DNA from: Thermanaerothrix solaris | Lineage (GTDB): Bacteria; Chloroflexota; Anaerolineae; Anaerolineales; Anaerolineaceae | Assembly: GCF_032334255.1 (NCBI RefSeq) | Contig: NZ_JAUHMF010000001.1 | Coordinates: forward strand, 744,001 to 808,000 | Direction of reading: 5' to 3' | DNA length: 64,000 nucleotides | Shown here: positions 1 to 7,832 of the stretch, one piece after another | How the letters are laid out: each line of letters opens with the position of its first letter | Numbering within the stretch: position 1 is the stretch's first letter | Notes under the pieces: model-generated | Told to the model about the DNA's origin: nothing | What the model saw: only the letters and a program-made list of their open reading frames with translations | The model's database searches: none | Program-made: the position numbers and the translations under genes

Positions 1-2
1 GC

Positions 3-209
3 GCTGGAGTCCTTTCACCGGATGCGGTAGCCCAAGAGATCCTTCGCGGCATCCGCCGTGGCGCCTATGTCATCCTGCCCGGTTTCGAAACCAAGGTGAT
101 CTACCTGTTATCAAGACTGTTGGGGGCGGGGGTTAACCCCATTTTGGACGCTATGGTACGAAACGCCCTCCAGAAGACGCGGGCGAACCAGAACCTGCAC
201 CGAAGTTAA
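3..209 (+). CDS. Short-chain dehydrogenase C-terminus, KDSR-like (partial, 5' end outside window)
   Basis: Last 68 codons of a gene that starts before the window, ending in TAA. The readable tail contains VAQEILRGIRRGAYVILPG followed by an amphipathic stretch (KVIYLLSRLLGAGVNP), which resembles the C-terminal end of the 3-ketodihydrosphingosine reductase branch of NAD(P)-dependent short-chain dehydrogenases. The Rossmann fold and catalytic Tyr-Lys are outside the window, so the exact substrate cannot be judged. The last 99 bases run against the 3' end of the convergent heme A synthase gene, an unusually long tail-to-tail overlap. Family assignment moderate, coding status fairly secure because the frame stays open and reads as plausible protein. 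Confidence 0.6.
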   Translation, partial: AGVLSPDAVAQEILRGIRRGAYVILPGFETKVIYLLSRLLGAGVNPILDAMVRNALQKTRANQNLHRS

Positions 210-1073
210 GACTAAGGCAATCCAAATCAAATCCGTAATCAATAAATGCAACAGTTGGATGGCAACTGGGGCTAACAACACGACGTTGATCACCCCAATT
301 GCCCACTGGAGAAGGATGAGGGCAATGAGAGTTGTCCCCTCAAGTCCAGACCTTTTTTCTTTCCCTTTTACCCGCAAAACGACTCCAATAATATAAAGCC
401 CAACGACGACAGCAATGAATGGGTGGAATACCCGTAACCGCACGAATACATGCGCCACAGGTGAAACGTCCTGTGCCAATCCTTCGCGCAGGCTGGATAC
501 TGGGAAAAGGGTATCCCCCAGGGCGGTGATTGCCCCGCTGACCCCTAGAAGTCCCATGCCCAACCAGGCGCCAAGGAATAACCCTAGATGAGATGGATTC
601 CAATCCCACCCCTGCCCTTCTAGCCACCGCGAAAACCAGGCCGTCAAGGTTAGAGCGGCCAACAACAATAGCGTATTTAGCAAGTGCAAAGACATTGCCC
701 AGGCACGTTCAAGGGAGGTGTTTTGAGCGACTAATTCAAACAACACCAACCCTGCACCAATGAGTGCTTCAGTGAGTGTAAAAAACAGGACGGCATAACT
801 CATCCACCGCACAGGATGAGAGCGAGAATAGGTTTTTATGGCCAGGGCTACTAACCCAAGCACCAGCAATAATGCCAATCCACTGGTTACGCGATGGGTA
901 AATTCAATGAGGGTTTCAATCTGGGGCGCGCGCGGTAGAACTTCACCATTGCATAACGGCCAATGTGATCCACACCCTGCCCCTGAACCAGTGGCCCGCA
1001 CATAAGCACCCCAAAGAATGACCAAAACGTTATACCCTAAAACCACCCAGGCAAAGCGCTGAAAAGTCTTCAT
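111..1073 (-). CDS. ctaA: Heme A synthase (COX15/CtaA family)
   Basis: About 320 residues, polytopic membrane protein that converts heme O to heme A for aa3-type cytochrome oxidases. Visible hallmarks: the first helix and the loop RATGSGAGCGSHWPLCNG, with two cysteines six residues apart as in Bacillus-type CtaA, then EFTHR with the heme-ligand His, a second His in the helix reading MSLHLLN, and paired histidines in the C-terminal half (HPFIAV and LLHLL). About eight hydrophobic segments can be counted. I start it at the Met of MKTFQRF rather than six codons upstream, because the helix follows at once and a GAGG lies just before it. No oxidase subunits are in the window. The last ~18 residues form a polar tail lying in the overlap with the convergent dehydrogenase gene. 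Its upstream region holds a 10-bp inverted repeat. Confidence 0.88.
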   Translation of the reverse strand: MKTFQRFAWVVLGYNVLVILWGAYVRATGSGAGCGSHWPLCNGEVLPRAPQIETLIEFTHRVTSGLALLLVLGLVALAIKTYSRSHPVRWMSYAVLFFTLTEALIGAGLVLFELVAQNTSLERAWAMSLHLLNTLLLLAALTLTAWFSRWLEGQGWDWNPSHLGLFLGAWLGMGLLGVSGAITALGDTLFPVSSLREGLAQDVSPVAHVFVRLRVFHPFIAVVVGLYIIGVVLRVKGKEKRSGLEGTTLIALILLQWAIGVINVVLLAPVAIQLLHLLITDLIWIALVLTSVQVLVRPRLLEGVSYHSVQNGVNPRPQQS

Positions 1074-1086
1074 CCTCAATCTGCCT

Positions 1087-1126
1087 ATCAAGTTTAATGC
1101 GCTAGATAATATATCATAAACTTGAT
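1087..1126. promoter_or_regulatory. 10-bp perfect inverted repeat bracketing the ctaA -10 region
   Basis: ATCAAGTTTA (1087-1096) and TAAACTTGAT (1117-1126) are perfect inverted copies with a 20-base AT-rich spacer. On the minus strand the spacer contains TATTAT/TATATT, a candidate -10 for ctaA. The arms would then lie just before and just after the -10, about 30 bp centre to centre. This fits an operator pair or a hairpin. The function is inference. Confidence 0.4.
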
Positions 1127-1160
1127 CTACTCACCCCATAAAATCATCACTTTTTCCTGC

Positions 1161-1189
1161 TTGACACCATCCTTGGCGATGGCTAAAAT
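1161..1189 (+). promoter_or_regulatory. Sigma-70 type promoter of the ferredoxin gene
   Basis: TTGACA at 1161-1166, 17-base spacer, TAAAAT at 1184-1189. Near-consensus. Predicted start near 1196, giving a leader of about 95 bases before the ferredoxin ATG at 1291. Confidence 0.75.
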
Positions 1190-1290
1190 CGTTTTGGGGT
1201 TGGACAATTCACAAAACTAACCAGAGAGGCTGTGGATTGTCTGATTTCATTCAGTAGGATCCACTTCTATTCCCAAGAAAGGAGGAGCGC

Positions 1291-1704
1291 ATGACCCATA
1301 TAATCACCAGTCTATGCCTGCGTGACGCTGGCTGCACCACGGTGTGTCCAGTTGACTGCATTGTTCCCGGGAAACCGGTCGAGCAGTGGCCATGGTACTA
1401 TATTGATCCTGATACCTGCATTGATTGCGGTGCATGTGTCCCAGAATGCCCATATGCCGCTATCTTCCCGGAAGACGAAGTACCTTCCGCCTACGTTGCC
1501 AAGGGTGGTGAACGGCTCTCGATGCCGGTGGGCACCCCTGGTTTCACCGAGGTCTATGACGGTGTAAATCATTTCGGGGAGCCAGTGCACTTAGAAGCCA
1601 CCCGCACTCTGAAACCCGGCGAAACGGTTGATCTGACCCCGGATATCGCTAAGAATTACGCTTACTTCAAAGAGGGACCGGGTTACAGCGCACTCGAGAA
1701 ATAA
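1291..1704 (+). CDS. Ferredoxin, 7Fe (3Fe-4S/4Fe-4S) type with C-terminal extension
   Basis: 137 residues, soluble electron carrier. The N-terminal half lines up with Azotobacter FdI-type ferredoxins: C9, C15, C19-P, C23, then CIDCGACVPECP with C43, C46, C49 and C53. By that family's ligand pattern C9, C15 and C53 would hold a 3Fe-4S cluster and C19, C43, C46 and C49 a 4Fe-4S cluster. The residue matching FdI Cys11 is absent and the first loop is two residues shorter. The segment after the clusters (FPEDEVP onward, about 80 residues) is longer than in minimal ferredoxins. Strong site AAAGGAGGAG six bases before the ATG. Monocistronic, with its own promoter (1161-1189) and terminator (1722-1754). 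Physiological partner unknown. Confidence 0.88.
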   Translation: MTHIITSLCLRDAGCTTVCPVDCIVPGKPVEQWPWYYIDPDTCIDCGACVPECPYAAIFPEDEVPSAYVAKGGERLSMPVGTPGFTEVYDGVNHFGEPVHLEATRTLKPGETVDLTPDIAKNYAYFKEGPGYSALEK

Positions 1705-1721
1705 CACCAACATGTCCTGCC

Positions 1722-1754
1722 AAAAGAGGAAGTCGTCCAGCGGCTTCCTCTTTT
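1722..1754 (+). terminator. Rho-independent terminator after the ferredoxin gene
   Basis: AAAAGAGGAAG (1722-1732) pairs with CTTCCTCTTTT (1744-1754) around an 11-base loop, and the 3' arm ends in a T run. It separates the ferredoxin gene from fumC, so fumC needs its own promoter or some read-through. Confidence 0.85.
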
Positions 1755-1788
1755 ATTCTCTTTCCAATCCACACCAAGGAGGTTTCCT

Positions 1789-3252
1789 TTGTCCGCTATG
1801 AGCGAAGAATACCGGGTTGAACGCGACTCTTTAGGCGAGGTGCGTGTACCTGCCCAAGCCCTCTACGGTGCCCAGACTCAACGCGCTGTAGAGAATTTTC
1901 CTATTTCCGGGCGCAGACCTTATCGGGCCTTCATCTGGTCTATGGGGTTAATCAAGCGCGCCGCAGCAGATGTTAACAGCGCCTTAGGATTGCTTGATCC
2001 GACACGAGCCCAAGCCATTGTTCAGGCCGCTACTGAGGTGATGGAAGGCCGTTGGGATGACCAGTTTGTGGTTGATCCCTTTCAGGCCGGCGCCGGTACC
2101 AGCCACAACATGAATACCAATGAGGTCATAGCCAACCGTGCCACCCTGATCCTGGGGGGAAAACTGGGAGAATACCGTGTTCACCCTAACGATCACGTTA
2201 ATATGTCGCAATCTACCAATGACACCATTCCCACTGCCATACGCTTGGGTTGCTTATGGCGCTTAGACGAATTGCTCCAAACTATTGACGAACTCACTCA
2301 GGCATTACGCGAAAAAGCCGTTGCCTTTGACGATATCGTCAAATCGGGGCGGACCCATTTGCAAGATGCCGTTCCAGTGCGCCTGGGGCAAGAATTTGGT
2401 GCTTATGCTCGCGCCATCGAACGTGACCGTGAACGGATCGAACGCGCGGCGGAGGGATTACGTCGCCTTGGCATTGGTGGAACTGCCACCGGCACCGGGC
2501 TCAACGCCCATCCCGAATACCACCCGCGTATGGTCGCTCGCTTGTCAGAAATCAGCGGTCTGAGGCTCTACACATCGGATAACCTATTCGAATCTATGCA
2601 GTCCATGGCTGACATGGCCGACTTTTCTTCGGCTTTGCGTACTCTAGCCCTAACCCTTACTCGCATTGCCAACGACATTCGCCTCCTCTCCTCCGGCCCC
2701 ACAACTGGCCTGGACGAAATCCGCCTACCCCCAGTCCAACCCGGATCCTCAATTATGCCGGGTAAAGTTAACCCAGTATTAGCCGAGATGCTAAATATGG
2801 CCATGTATCACATCATTGGCCTGGATACCGCGGTAGCCCTTGCTTCTCAGGCCGGACAACTTGAACTCAACGTAATGATGCCCATCATTGCTCATGACCT
2901 CTTTGAAATGATGCATGTTATGATTGGTGCCGTTCGCGCGTTTACCCGCAAATGCGTGATCGGCATTCAAGCCAACCGAGAAAAAGCCGAAGGGTGGCTG
3001 GCACGCAACCCCATTTTGGTTACCGCGTTGAACCCATTAATCGGTTACATGGCTGGTGCGGCGTTGGTTAAAGAGGCCTTAAGCCGCAACGCGACCATTC
3101 AAGAGATAGCCCTGGAAAAAGCACGTCTGGGAGAACTCCGCCATAAAGACACCGGACAGCCGTTGACCGAAGAGGATATCCGCGCTGTATTTCGTGATTT
3201 GAGACGACTGACCGAGGGAGGGTTGTTTGGGGGCGGAGGTGGCGGAGGCTAA
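1789..3252 (+). CDS. fumC: Fumarate hydratase class II
   Basis: 487 residues, usual length for the iron-free class II fumarase that interconverts fumarate and malate. Signature GSSIMPGKVNP is present; the Gly before Lys separates it from aspartases, which have Ala there. Also seen: SHNMNTNEVIANRA, SQSTNDTIPTA and the substrate-site stretch GRTHLQDAVP. I use the TTG at 1789: AAGGAGG (1776-1782) is six bases upstream of it, but 15 bases from the ATG at 1798. The protein ends in a run of seven glycines (LFGGGGGGG), an odd flexible tail. The TAA shares bases with the TAG of the convergent glucokinase gene (CTAA, 3249-3252). Confidence 0.93.
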   Translation: MSAMSEEYRVERDSLGEVRVPAQALYGAQTQRAVENFPISGRRPYRAFIWSMGLIKRAAADVNSALGLLDPTRAQAIVQAATEVMEGRWDDQFVVDPFQAGAGTSHNMNTNEVIANRATLILGGKLGEYRVHPNDHVNMSQSTNDTIPTAIRLGCLWRLDELLQTIDELTQALREKAVAFDDIVKSGRTHLQDAVPVRLGQEFGAYARAIERDRERIERAAEGLRRLGIGGTATGTGLNAHPEYHPRMVARLSEISGLRLYTSDNLFESMQSMADMADFSSALRTLALTLTRIANDIRLLSSGPTTGLDEIRLPPVQPGSSIMPGKVNPVLAEMLNMAMYHIIGLDTAVALASQAGQLELNVMMPIIAHDLFEMMHVMIGAVRAFTRKCVIGIQANREKAEGWLARNPILVTALNPLIGYMAGAALVKEALSRNATIQEIALEKARLGELRHKDTGQPLTEEDIRAVFRDLRRLTEGGLFGGGGGGG

Positions 3253-3992
3253 GCCGCCTCGCCAGCATAAATCGCGGCGCCGATAATTCCGGCGAGATTC
3301 TGGAGTTGGGCGGGCACAATACGTGTTCGCAGAGAGAGTAGCGGCAGAAATTTCTCTGCTTGTTTACTCAGCCCGCCCCCAATAATAAACAAGTCAGGCC
3401 AGAAAAGGTTTTCCATCTCGTTCAGATATTCTTGCAAGCGTTTAGCATACTTCTTCCAGGTTAGTTTTTTACGTTTGCGCGCCGCATCGGAGGCTCGCCA
3501 TTCCGCATCCTTGCCTCGAATCTTGAGATGACCAAACTCGGTATTAGGCACCAGATGCCCATCCGTAAAGATTGCCGAGCCAATCCCTGTGCCTAACGTC
3601 AGCATGATGACAACACCGCGTGCATTCTCACGTCCCACACCAAAGCGCATTTCGGCAATCCCAGCGGCGTCAGCATCATTGAGGGTAAATGTGGGACAGC
3701 CGGTAGCCTCACTTATCAACCGATTAACGTCGGTACCGATCCAATCCTTGTGCACATTCGCCGCGGTCAATGCGACTCCATGATGAACAACTGCCGGGAA
3801 TCCACAGCCAATCACTCCATCCCATCCCAATGCGCGTACCAAATCATTGACCACTTTCGCTACAGCATCGGGTTTCGAATTCTCCGGGGTGGGCAAACGC
3901 ACTCGTTCGCTGATCAATTTTCCGCTCTCGATATCCACAATGGCACCTTTGATCCCACTTCCTCCAATATCAATCCCCATCGCCGTTTTCAT
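3249..3992 (-). CDS. ppgK: Polyphosphate glucokinase (ROK family)
   Basis: 247 residues, the size of bacterial polyphosphate/ATP glucokinases, which phosphorylate glucose to glucose 6-phosphate using polyphosphate as phosphoryl donor. Seen: the N-terminal phosphate-binding motif GIDIGGSGIKGA, the sugar-site stretch NDADAAGIAEM with the catalytic Asp, and GTGIGSAIF. The usual ROK zinc-cysteine motif is absent, as in PPGK. Site GGGAGG about ten bases before the ATG. It feeds glycolysis and fits with the GH13 and GH57 hydrolases elsewhere in the window. Donor preference for polyphosphate is inferred from family resemblance. Confidence 0.85.
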   Translation of the reverse strand: MKTAMGIDIGGSGIKGAIVDIESGKLISERVRLPTPENSKPDAVAKVVNDLVRALGWDGVIGCGFPAVVHHGVALTAANVHKDWIGTDVNRLISEATGCPTFTLNDADAAGIAEMRFGVGRENARGVVIMLTLGTGIGSAIFTDGHLVPNTEFGHLKIRGKDAEWRASDAARKRKKLTWKKYAKRLQEYLNEMENLFWPDLFIIGGGLSKQAEKFLPLLSLRTRIVPAQLQNLAGIIGAAIYAGEAA

Positions 3993-4027
3993 CCTTATAC
4001 CTCCCGATTTTTATTAATACGACCTTA

Positions 4028-5167
4028 TCAAGGACAAGCCTCAGACAAGTGTTGCTCGTACGTCTCAGAAAAAACATGTCGCCCGGATTGATCGCACTGC
4101 GCTCTGAAATAATAATAAGAGGTTTGAGCCGGATTGGCTACCGCTTGTAACGCCTCCAAACCGGGATTACAAATCGGTGTTGGAGGTAATCCGGCATTGA
4201 TATAGGTATTATAGGGGGAATTTATCTTGAAGTCTTCAGATTTAAGCGGGTTTTTCCACCAGGTGTTTAAGTGCGCATCGTAACCGAGAGCATACTGCAC
4301 TGTGGGATCACTGTCCAGCTTCATGCCGGCGCGTAAACGGTTGAGAAAAACCGACGCGATCAGAGGATATTCTTCCTTGACAATCCCCTCCCTTTCCACG
4401 ATGGAGGCCAAAATAACCCCTTGGTAAAGGCTCAGCCCCTGTCGGGCAAAGCCTTCGCGAATCTCGGGCGTGAGCGTCTGAGCAAACCGCTCCACCATCT
4501 GAGCGATAATTTGCTCAACCGTCATACCACGCCGAAATATATAGGTGCCTGGCATAAGAAAGCCCTCCAAACTTAGCGGATAATCCAAGGTCTTAAGCAC
4601 CTCCCACGCGGGTGGCTGACGCACGATCTTCAGGAACTGGGATTCACTCTCCAGCAAACCCGAAAGTCGTAATGCCTGGGCGATCTCTTCAGCGCGCCAG
4701 CCCGGTAGAATGGTGACGGTTATCTCGACCCGTCCCCCTTTTTGAAGTGCGTGGGCTACCTGGATACCATCCATTGTCGGCGAAAGTTCATACTGCCCGG
4801 CCTTGATCCCTCTATCCAACCCGGAATAGACCAATAAGATCCGAAAGGCCTCTTCGTCTTGAATCAATCGGGATTGCTTGAGACGTTGAATGATCACCGA
4901 AGTAGGCTCGTCATTTCCAATAGTGAAAATGACCTTGTCATCCTCAACATTCGAGGGGGCGTGAAGTTTGCTTTCATTCAGGAACAGTGCCCAGGCATAG
5001 TACAAACGCTCAGGCAATGATAACTCTTCCGCCGGCGGCCCAAACCGTTCCGCCACGCGGTTTGGAATATCCACCAATACCACAAACGCGAGGAGTCCCC
5101 CCAAACAACTCAGCAAGAGGAAGATAAAAAGCCCTACTCGAGCAGCCCGTTTTTTCCGTGACGTCAT
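4028..5167 (-). CDS. mltG: Endolytic murein transglycosylase MltG (YceG-like)
   Basis: 379 residues. A short basic N-terminus leads into one membrane helix (residues ~8-32, VGLFIFLLLSCLGGLLAFVV), then an extracytoplasmic part. A LysM-like region (about 80-150) precedes the YceG catalytic domain. The catalytic Glu is in ILASIVEREGIVKEEYPLIA, and LNRLRAGMKLDSDPTVQYA and the LPPTPICNPG loop are the family's other landmarks. MltG cuts nascent glycan strands and is thought to set glycan length. The start overlaps the ruvX stop by four bases (ATGA), so the two are translationally coupled, a pairing common in bacteria. Confidence 0.92.
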   Translation of the reverse strand: MTSRKKRAARVGLFIFLLLSCLGGLLAFVVLVDIPNRVAERFGPPAEELSLPERLYYAWALFLNESKLHAPSNVEDDKVIFTIGNDEPTSVIIQRLKQSRLIQDEEAFRILLVYSGLDRGIKAGQYELSPTMDGIQVAHALQKGGRVEITVTILPGWRAEEIAQALRLSGLLESESQFLKIVRQPPAWEVLKTLDYPLSLEGFLMPGTYIFRRGMTVEQIIAQMVERFAQTLTPEIREGFARQGLSLYQGVILASIVEREGIVKEEYPLIASVFLNRLRAGMKLDSDPTVQYALGYDAHLNTWWKNPLKSEDFKINSPYNTYINAGLPPTPICNPGLEALQAVANPAQTSYYYFRAQCDQSGRHVFSETYEQHLSEACP

Positions 5168-5637
5168 GCTTTTTGGCTCTCCTCATCATCTTCCGTATCA
5201 GGTTTATGCGTCGGTTTTGTTTTCAAATCGGCTTGAATATCTAAAAAATCCTGCAAAATAATCGCCGCCGCGCGGTGATCTAGGGGCTCACGCCGCTTTT
5301 TGCGCGAAGCATGCATTTCTTGCAACAGGGCTTGGGCACGCTGAGAACTGCCACTTTCATCCCAGGTCATCACCGTAATGGAACCAACCGCTCGAATTGC
5401 GTCGGCCAAGCGCAATGCACGGCGAGCAGCTGGCCCGATTGTACCATTCCATGTATAAGGCACACCGACAACAATCAGTCCAACTCCCAACGATTCCGCC
5501 AGATGCACAATCTCTCGCGCATCTACCTCCCGAGAACGATGTTCTAGGATGGTGAGCGGTCGGGCAATGGTGCCGCTGGGATCACTCACTGCCAAACCGA
5601 TGCGCTTTTCGCCTGGATCAACACATAAAACTCGCAT
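5164..5637 (-). CDS. ruvX: Holliday junction resolvase-like protein RuvX/YqgF
   Basis: 157 residues of RNase H fold. Motifs: VLCVDPGEKRIGLAVSDPSG at the N-terminus with the first catalytic Asp, VVGVPYTWNGT in the middle, WDESGSSQRAQ with the second acidic site, and DHRAAAIILQDFL near the end. The family is linked to pre-16S rRNA 5' processing and formerly to Holliday junction resolution. I start at MRVLCVDPG, eight bases after the stop of the upstream gene; a longer in-frame start would add 21 residues and overlap it. The C-terminal ~20 residues are polar and rich in Asp and Glu. In an operon with the upstream baseplate-J-like gene and mltG. Confidence 0.88.
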   Translation of the reverse strand: MRVLCVDPGEKRIGLAVSDPSGTIARPLTILEHRSREVDAREIVHLAESLGVGLIVVGVPYTWNGTIGPAARRALRLADAIRAVGSITVMTWDESGSSQRAQALLQEMHASRKKRREPLDHRAAAIILQDFLDIQADLKTKPTHKPDTEDDEESQKA

Positions 5638-5645
5638 ATATTTTT

Positions 5646-7148
5646 TTATTTCAGAGTAATATGGATGCGCCACGGGAGAAATGGGAACCGCCCCCACCAC
5701 GAGGGAAATAACCGGATTGTTTCAATCTTTACGCCCTTCCATAATGCACCTAAAACGGTCTCAGCCCGCGTAACCGGCTGACCAACCAGAGTGCGGGTTA
5801 TCCTATCAACTTGCGTAGCGGGGATCAACCACCGATTGGCTTTAATGGTTAAGGAAAATTCACGGCTTTCGATTGATCCCTGCCCCAACCACGCAACCTG
5901 TACATCTTCGTCTAAAGCCTGATAGCCTGGAGGCATTCGAGCATCGAGAATGGTGCGCACAAACACTTGCACATCGCTTTTCTTAACCACACACCCAGAA
6001 TACCGACCCCTGACCACCGTTTTAAAGATTGATGCAGGTTCACCTATAGCCGGAAACGTTTTCTCCTCCAGAACTTTTTGTAATTGGATTGTGGACGTAA
6101 TCAACTCCTCCTCCGGGCTGATACGTGCCTGTAATTCATTGGTGGCTTCTCGATATTGAATATCCAATAATCGTTGCCGGGCACGTGCTACATCCCTCTG
6201 ACTAACGACAGTTACTATCCGATCCGAGCCACCTTGTGCAGGTTCAGCGTTATATACCCGCACGGTCGTTCCCAATGTGCCTTCAACCTCACGTATCGCC
6301 CCAGTCGGCACGTTTCCTTTGCTCCCCGGAGTCACAGCCGTTACCGCAAGCGTAGTTTTCTGTCCCACACCTGCTGGGAGTACAGCGCTCTCAAGAGCCT
6401 CAAACCGTACCGGTTCGGGCTCAGGGGCTACGAAAATCGTGCCCTTAGGAATGATTTGAGAGACTTCGGTCAGGTTCTCAAGCACCACCTCGGCGCGTGC
6501 ATAGGTATCGGGCCAGCTGGCCGAACCACTGGCGATCTCGTCATGCTGGGATTCAATCTCGGTGTTTACTTCGCGACAAGGGAATACGCCCTGCACCTGT
6601 ACAATCTGCACCTGGGGAGAAAGACGAACCGGTATTTCGGCCATCTGTAAACGCTTTGGCAATTCAATCTCAAGCGTAGCGCTGGGTACGAGCAGGGCCA
6701 TTAAGACCAACACGGCCACAAAACCGAGCAAAAAGACAACCAGCCTTAGCCCCCAAGGCATTGGTTGGGGAACCCTTGAAACGAGCGCGGTTCGAAGATC
6801 TTGCCGTTGGTGTTTCAATGTTTGAAGATGAGAAGCCAAACGAAATGGTCGAGATACAGGGTTCGAACGGCGCCAGCGTTCTTTACGGGCCGCCTCGACA
6901 CTTCGAAACACAGGTATTCCCGCTTCCAAACACAGGTGGGCTATATCTGAACGACGAGATACCACAGCAAGTTGAGCCCCCAAGGCTTGCGCACGTCGTT
7001 CCAAACGCACCCAATCCAGCTGACTAAAGCGTGGTGCTCGCCGAGAGGGAAGAATCAAAATTATTCGCTGGGCTTGGGTCCAGGCCATCTTGTCCCCCAC
7101 CGATAACACATCATCGAAGGGCTCAACCCGAATCACTTGGGTCTTCAT
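5646..7148 (-). CDS. Baseplate J/gp47-like membrane protein, function unknown
   Basis: 500 residues. Residues 1-110 are a soluble domain with an alternating beta/alpha look (RIILILPSRR, LDWVRLERRAQALGAQLAVV). One membrane helix follows at about 131-153, then a large extracytoplasmic domain. That domain contains TAVTPGSKGNVPTGAIREVE and TTVRVYNAEPAQGGSD, typical of proteins annotated as baseplate J/gp47 family. No phage genes are nearby, so this is a chromosomal membrane protein sharing a fold. First gene of an operon with ruvX and mltG, which hints at a cell-envelope role. TATAAT on the minus strand (7162-7157) ends eight bases before the ATG and there is no ribosome binding site, so the transcript may be almost leaderless. 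Confidence 0.65.
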   Translation of the reverse strand: MKTQVIRVEPFDDVLSVGDKMAWTQAQRIILILPSRRAPRFSQLDWVRLERRAQALGAQLAVVSRRSDIAHLCLEAGIPVFRSVEAARKERWRRSNPVSRPFRLASHLQTLKHQRQDLRTALVSRVPQPMPWGLRLVVFLLGFVAVLVLMALLVPSATLEIELPKRLQMAEIPVRLSPQVQIVQVQGVFPCREVNTEIESQHDEIASGSASWPDTYARAEVVLENLTEVSQIIPKGTIFVAPEPEPVRFEALESAVLPAGVGQKTTLAVTAVTPGSKGNVPTGAIREVEGTLGTTVRVYNAEPAQGGSDRIVTVVSQRDVARARQRLLDIQYREATNELQARISPEEELITSTIQLQKVLEEKTFPAIGEPASIFKTVVRGRYSGCVVKKSDVQVFVRTILDARMPPGYQALDEDVQVAWLGQGSIESREFSLTIKANRWLIPATQVDRITRTLVGQPVTRAETVLGALWKGVKIETIRLFPSWWGRFPFLPWRIHITLK

Positions 7149-7156
7149 ATGGGGTT

Positions 7157-7162
7157 ATTATA
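7157..7162 (-). promoter_or_regulatory. -10 element placed for a near-leaderless transcript (baseplate-J-like gene)
   Basis: Perfect TATAAT on the minus strand. Transcription should begin near 7150, two bases before the ATG at 7148. No clear -35 is seen, so the call rests on the -10 and its position. Confidence 0.45.
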
Positions 7163-7181
7163 TACAATCCCAGCCGACGCA

Positions 7182-7763
7182 CTACCGGCGAGAAGCCTCC
7201 TGCAACCGCTCAATTTCCAGCGGGGAAAGAAAACGCCACTGTCCCGGTAGAAGCCCTTCCAGATTGATCGGTCCAATGGCTATGCGCACAATACGCAATG
7301 TCGGATAACCTACTGCTGCCGTCATGTGGCGAATTTGCCGCTTCATCCCTTCAAATAGGACGATCCGTAGCCAACTGGTAGGGCCATGAGGGGTAACGGG
7401 CCTCTCACGCGGTGGAAGCGATGGCTCCGGAATAACAACAACCTGACAACGTCGCGTTCTACGACCTTTGATCACCACCCCTCGCTGTAAGGCTGCAACG
7501 GCTTCAGGGCTAATGACACCTTCCACTTGAACCAGATAGGTCTTCGGCACATGATGCTGGGGATGCGTGAGACGATGAATCAGACCTCCGTCATTGGTGA
7601 GCAGCAGTAAACCCTCACTATCGAAGTCCAATCGTCCCACTGGATAGATGTCAGGCAGTGGAATGTAGTTCTTAAGGGTTGGGCGGCCCTCAGGGTCGGT
7701 AAAAGCACTCAACACCCCATAAGGTTTATAAAAAGCGACAACGATGTTTGTTTGGATCATCAT
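7182..7763 (-). CDS. rRNA pseudouridine synthase, RluE/RsuA family
   Basis: 193 residues, the short form lacking an N-terminal S4 domain, like RluE, which modifies 23S rRNA. Seen: FYKPYGVLSAFTDPEGRPTL at the N-terminus, the catalytic motif GRLDFDSEGLLLLTNDG with its Asp, KTYLVQVEG, and the C-terminal MKRQIRHMTAAVGYPTLRIVR. The exact uridine cannot be read from sequence. There are two adjacent Met codons at the start (MMIQTN), so the first residue is uncertain. It shares its upstream region with the divergent lipoprotein gene; minus-strand TATAGT near 7801-7796 could be its -10. Confidence 0.88.
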   Translation of the reverse strand: MMIQTNIVVAFYKPYGVLSAFTDPEGRPTLKNYIPLPDIYPVGRLDFDSEGLLLLTNDGGLIHRLTHPQHHVPKTYLVQVEGVISPEAVAALQRGVVIKGRRTRRCQVVVIPEPSLPPRERPVTPHGPTSWLRIVLFEGMKRQIRHMTAAVGYPTLRIVRIAIGPINLEGLLPGQWRFLSPLEIERLQEASRR

Positions 7764-7797
7764 GGCTTTTCTCGCGCAACTGGTCTCAATTTTAGAC

Positions 7798-7803
7798 TAT
7801 AAT
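7798..7803 (+). promoter_or_regulatory. -10 element of the lipoprotein gene
   Basis: TATAAT. Expected start near 7810, just before GAGGAGA (7821-7827) and the GTG start at 7833. No good -35 is seen. The same bases give TATAGT on the other strand for the divergent pseudouridine synthase gene. Confidence 0.45.
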
Positions 7804-7832
7804 TCGGATGAACCCTATCCGAGGAGATCCTT

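Noticed and set aside
6174..6650. 158-codon frame antisense to the baseplate-J-like gene
   Set aside because: No initiation signal and no protein-like pattern.
5646..7148. Prophage remnant suggested by baseplate J similarity
   Set aside because: No tail, capsid or integrase genes and no att repeats; sits in a conserved ruvX-mltG context.
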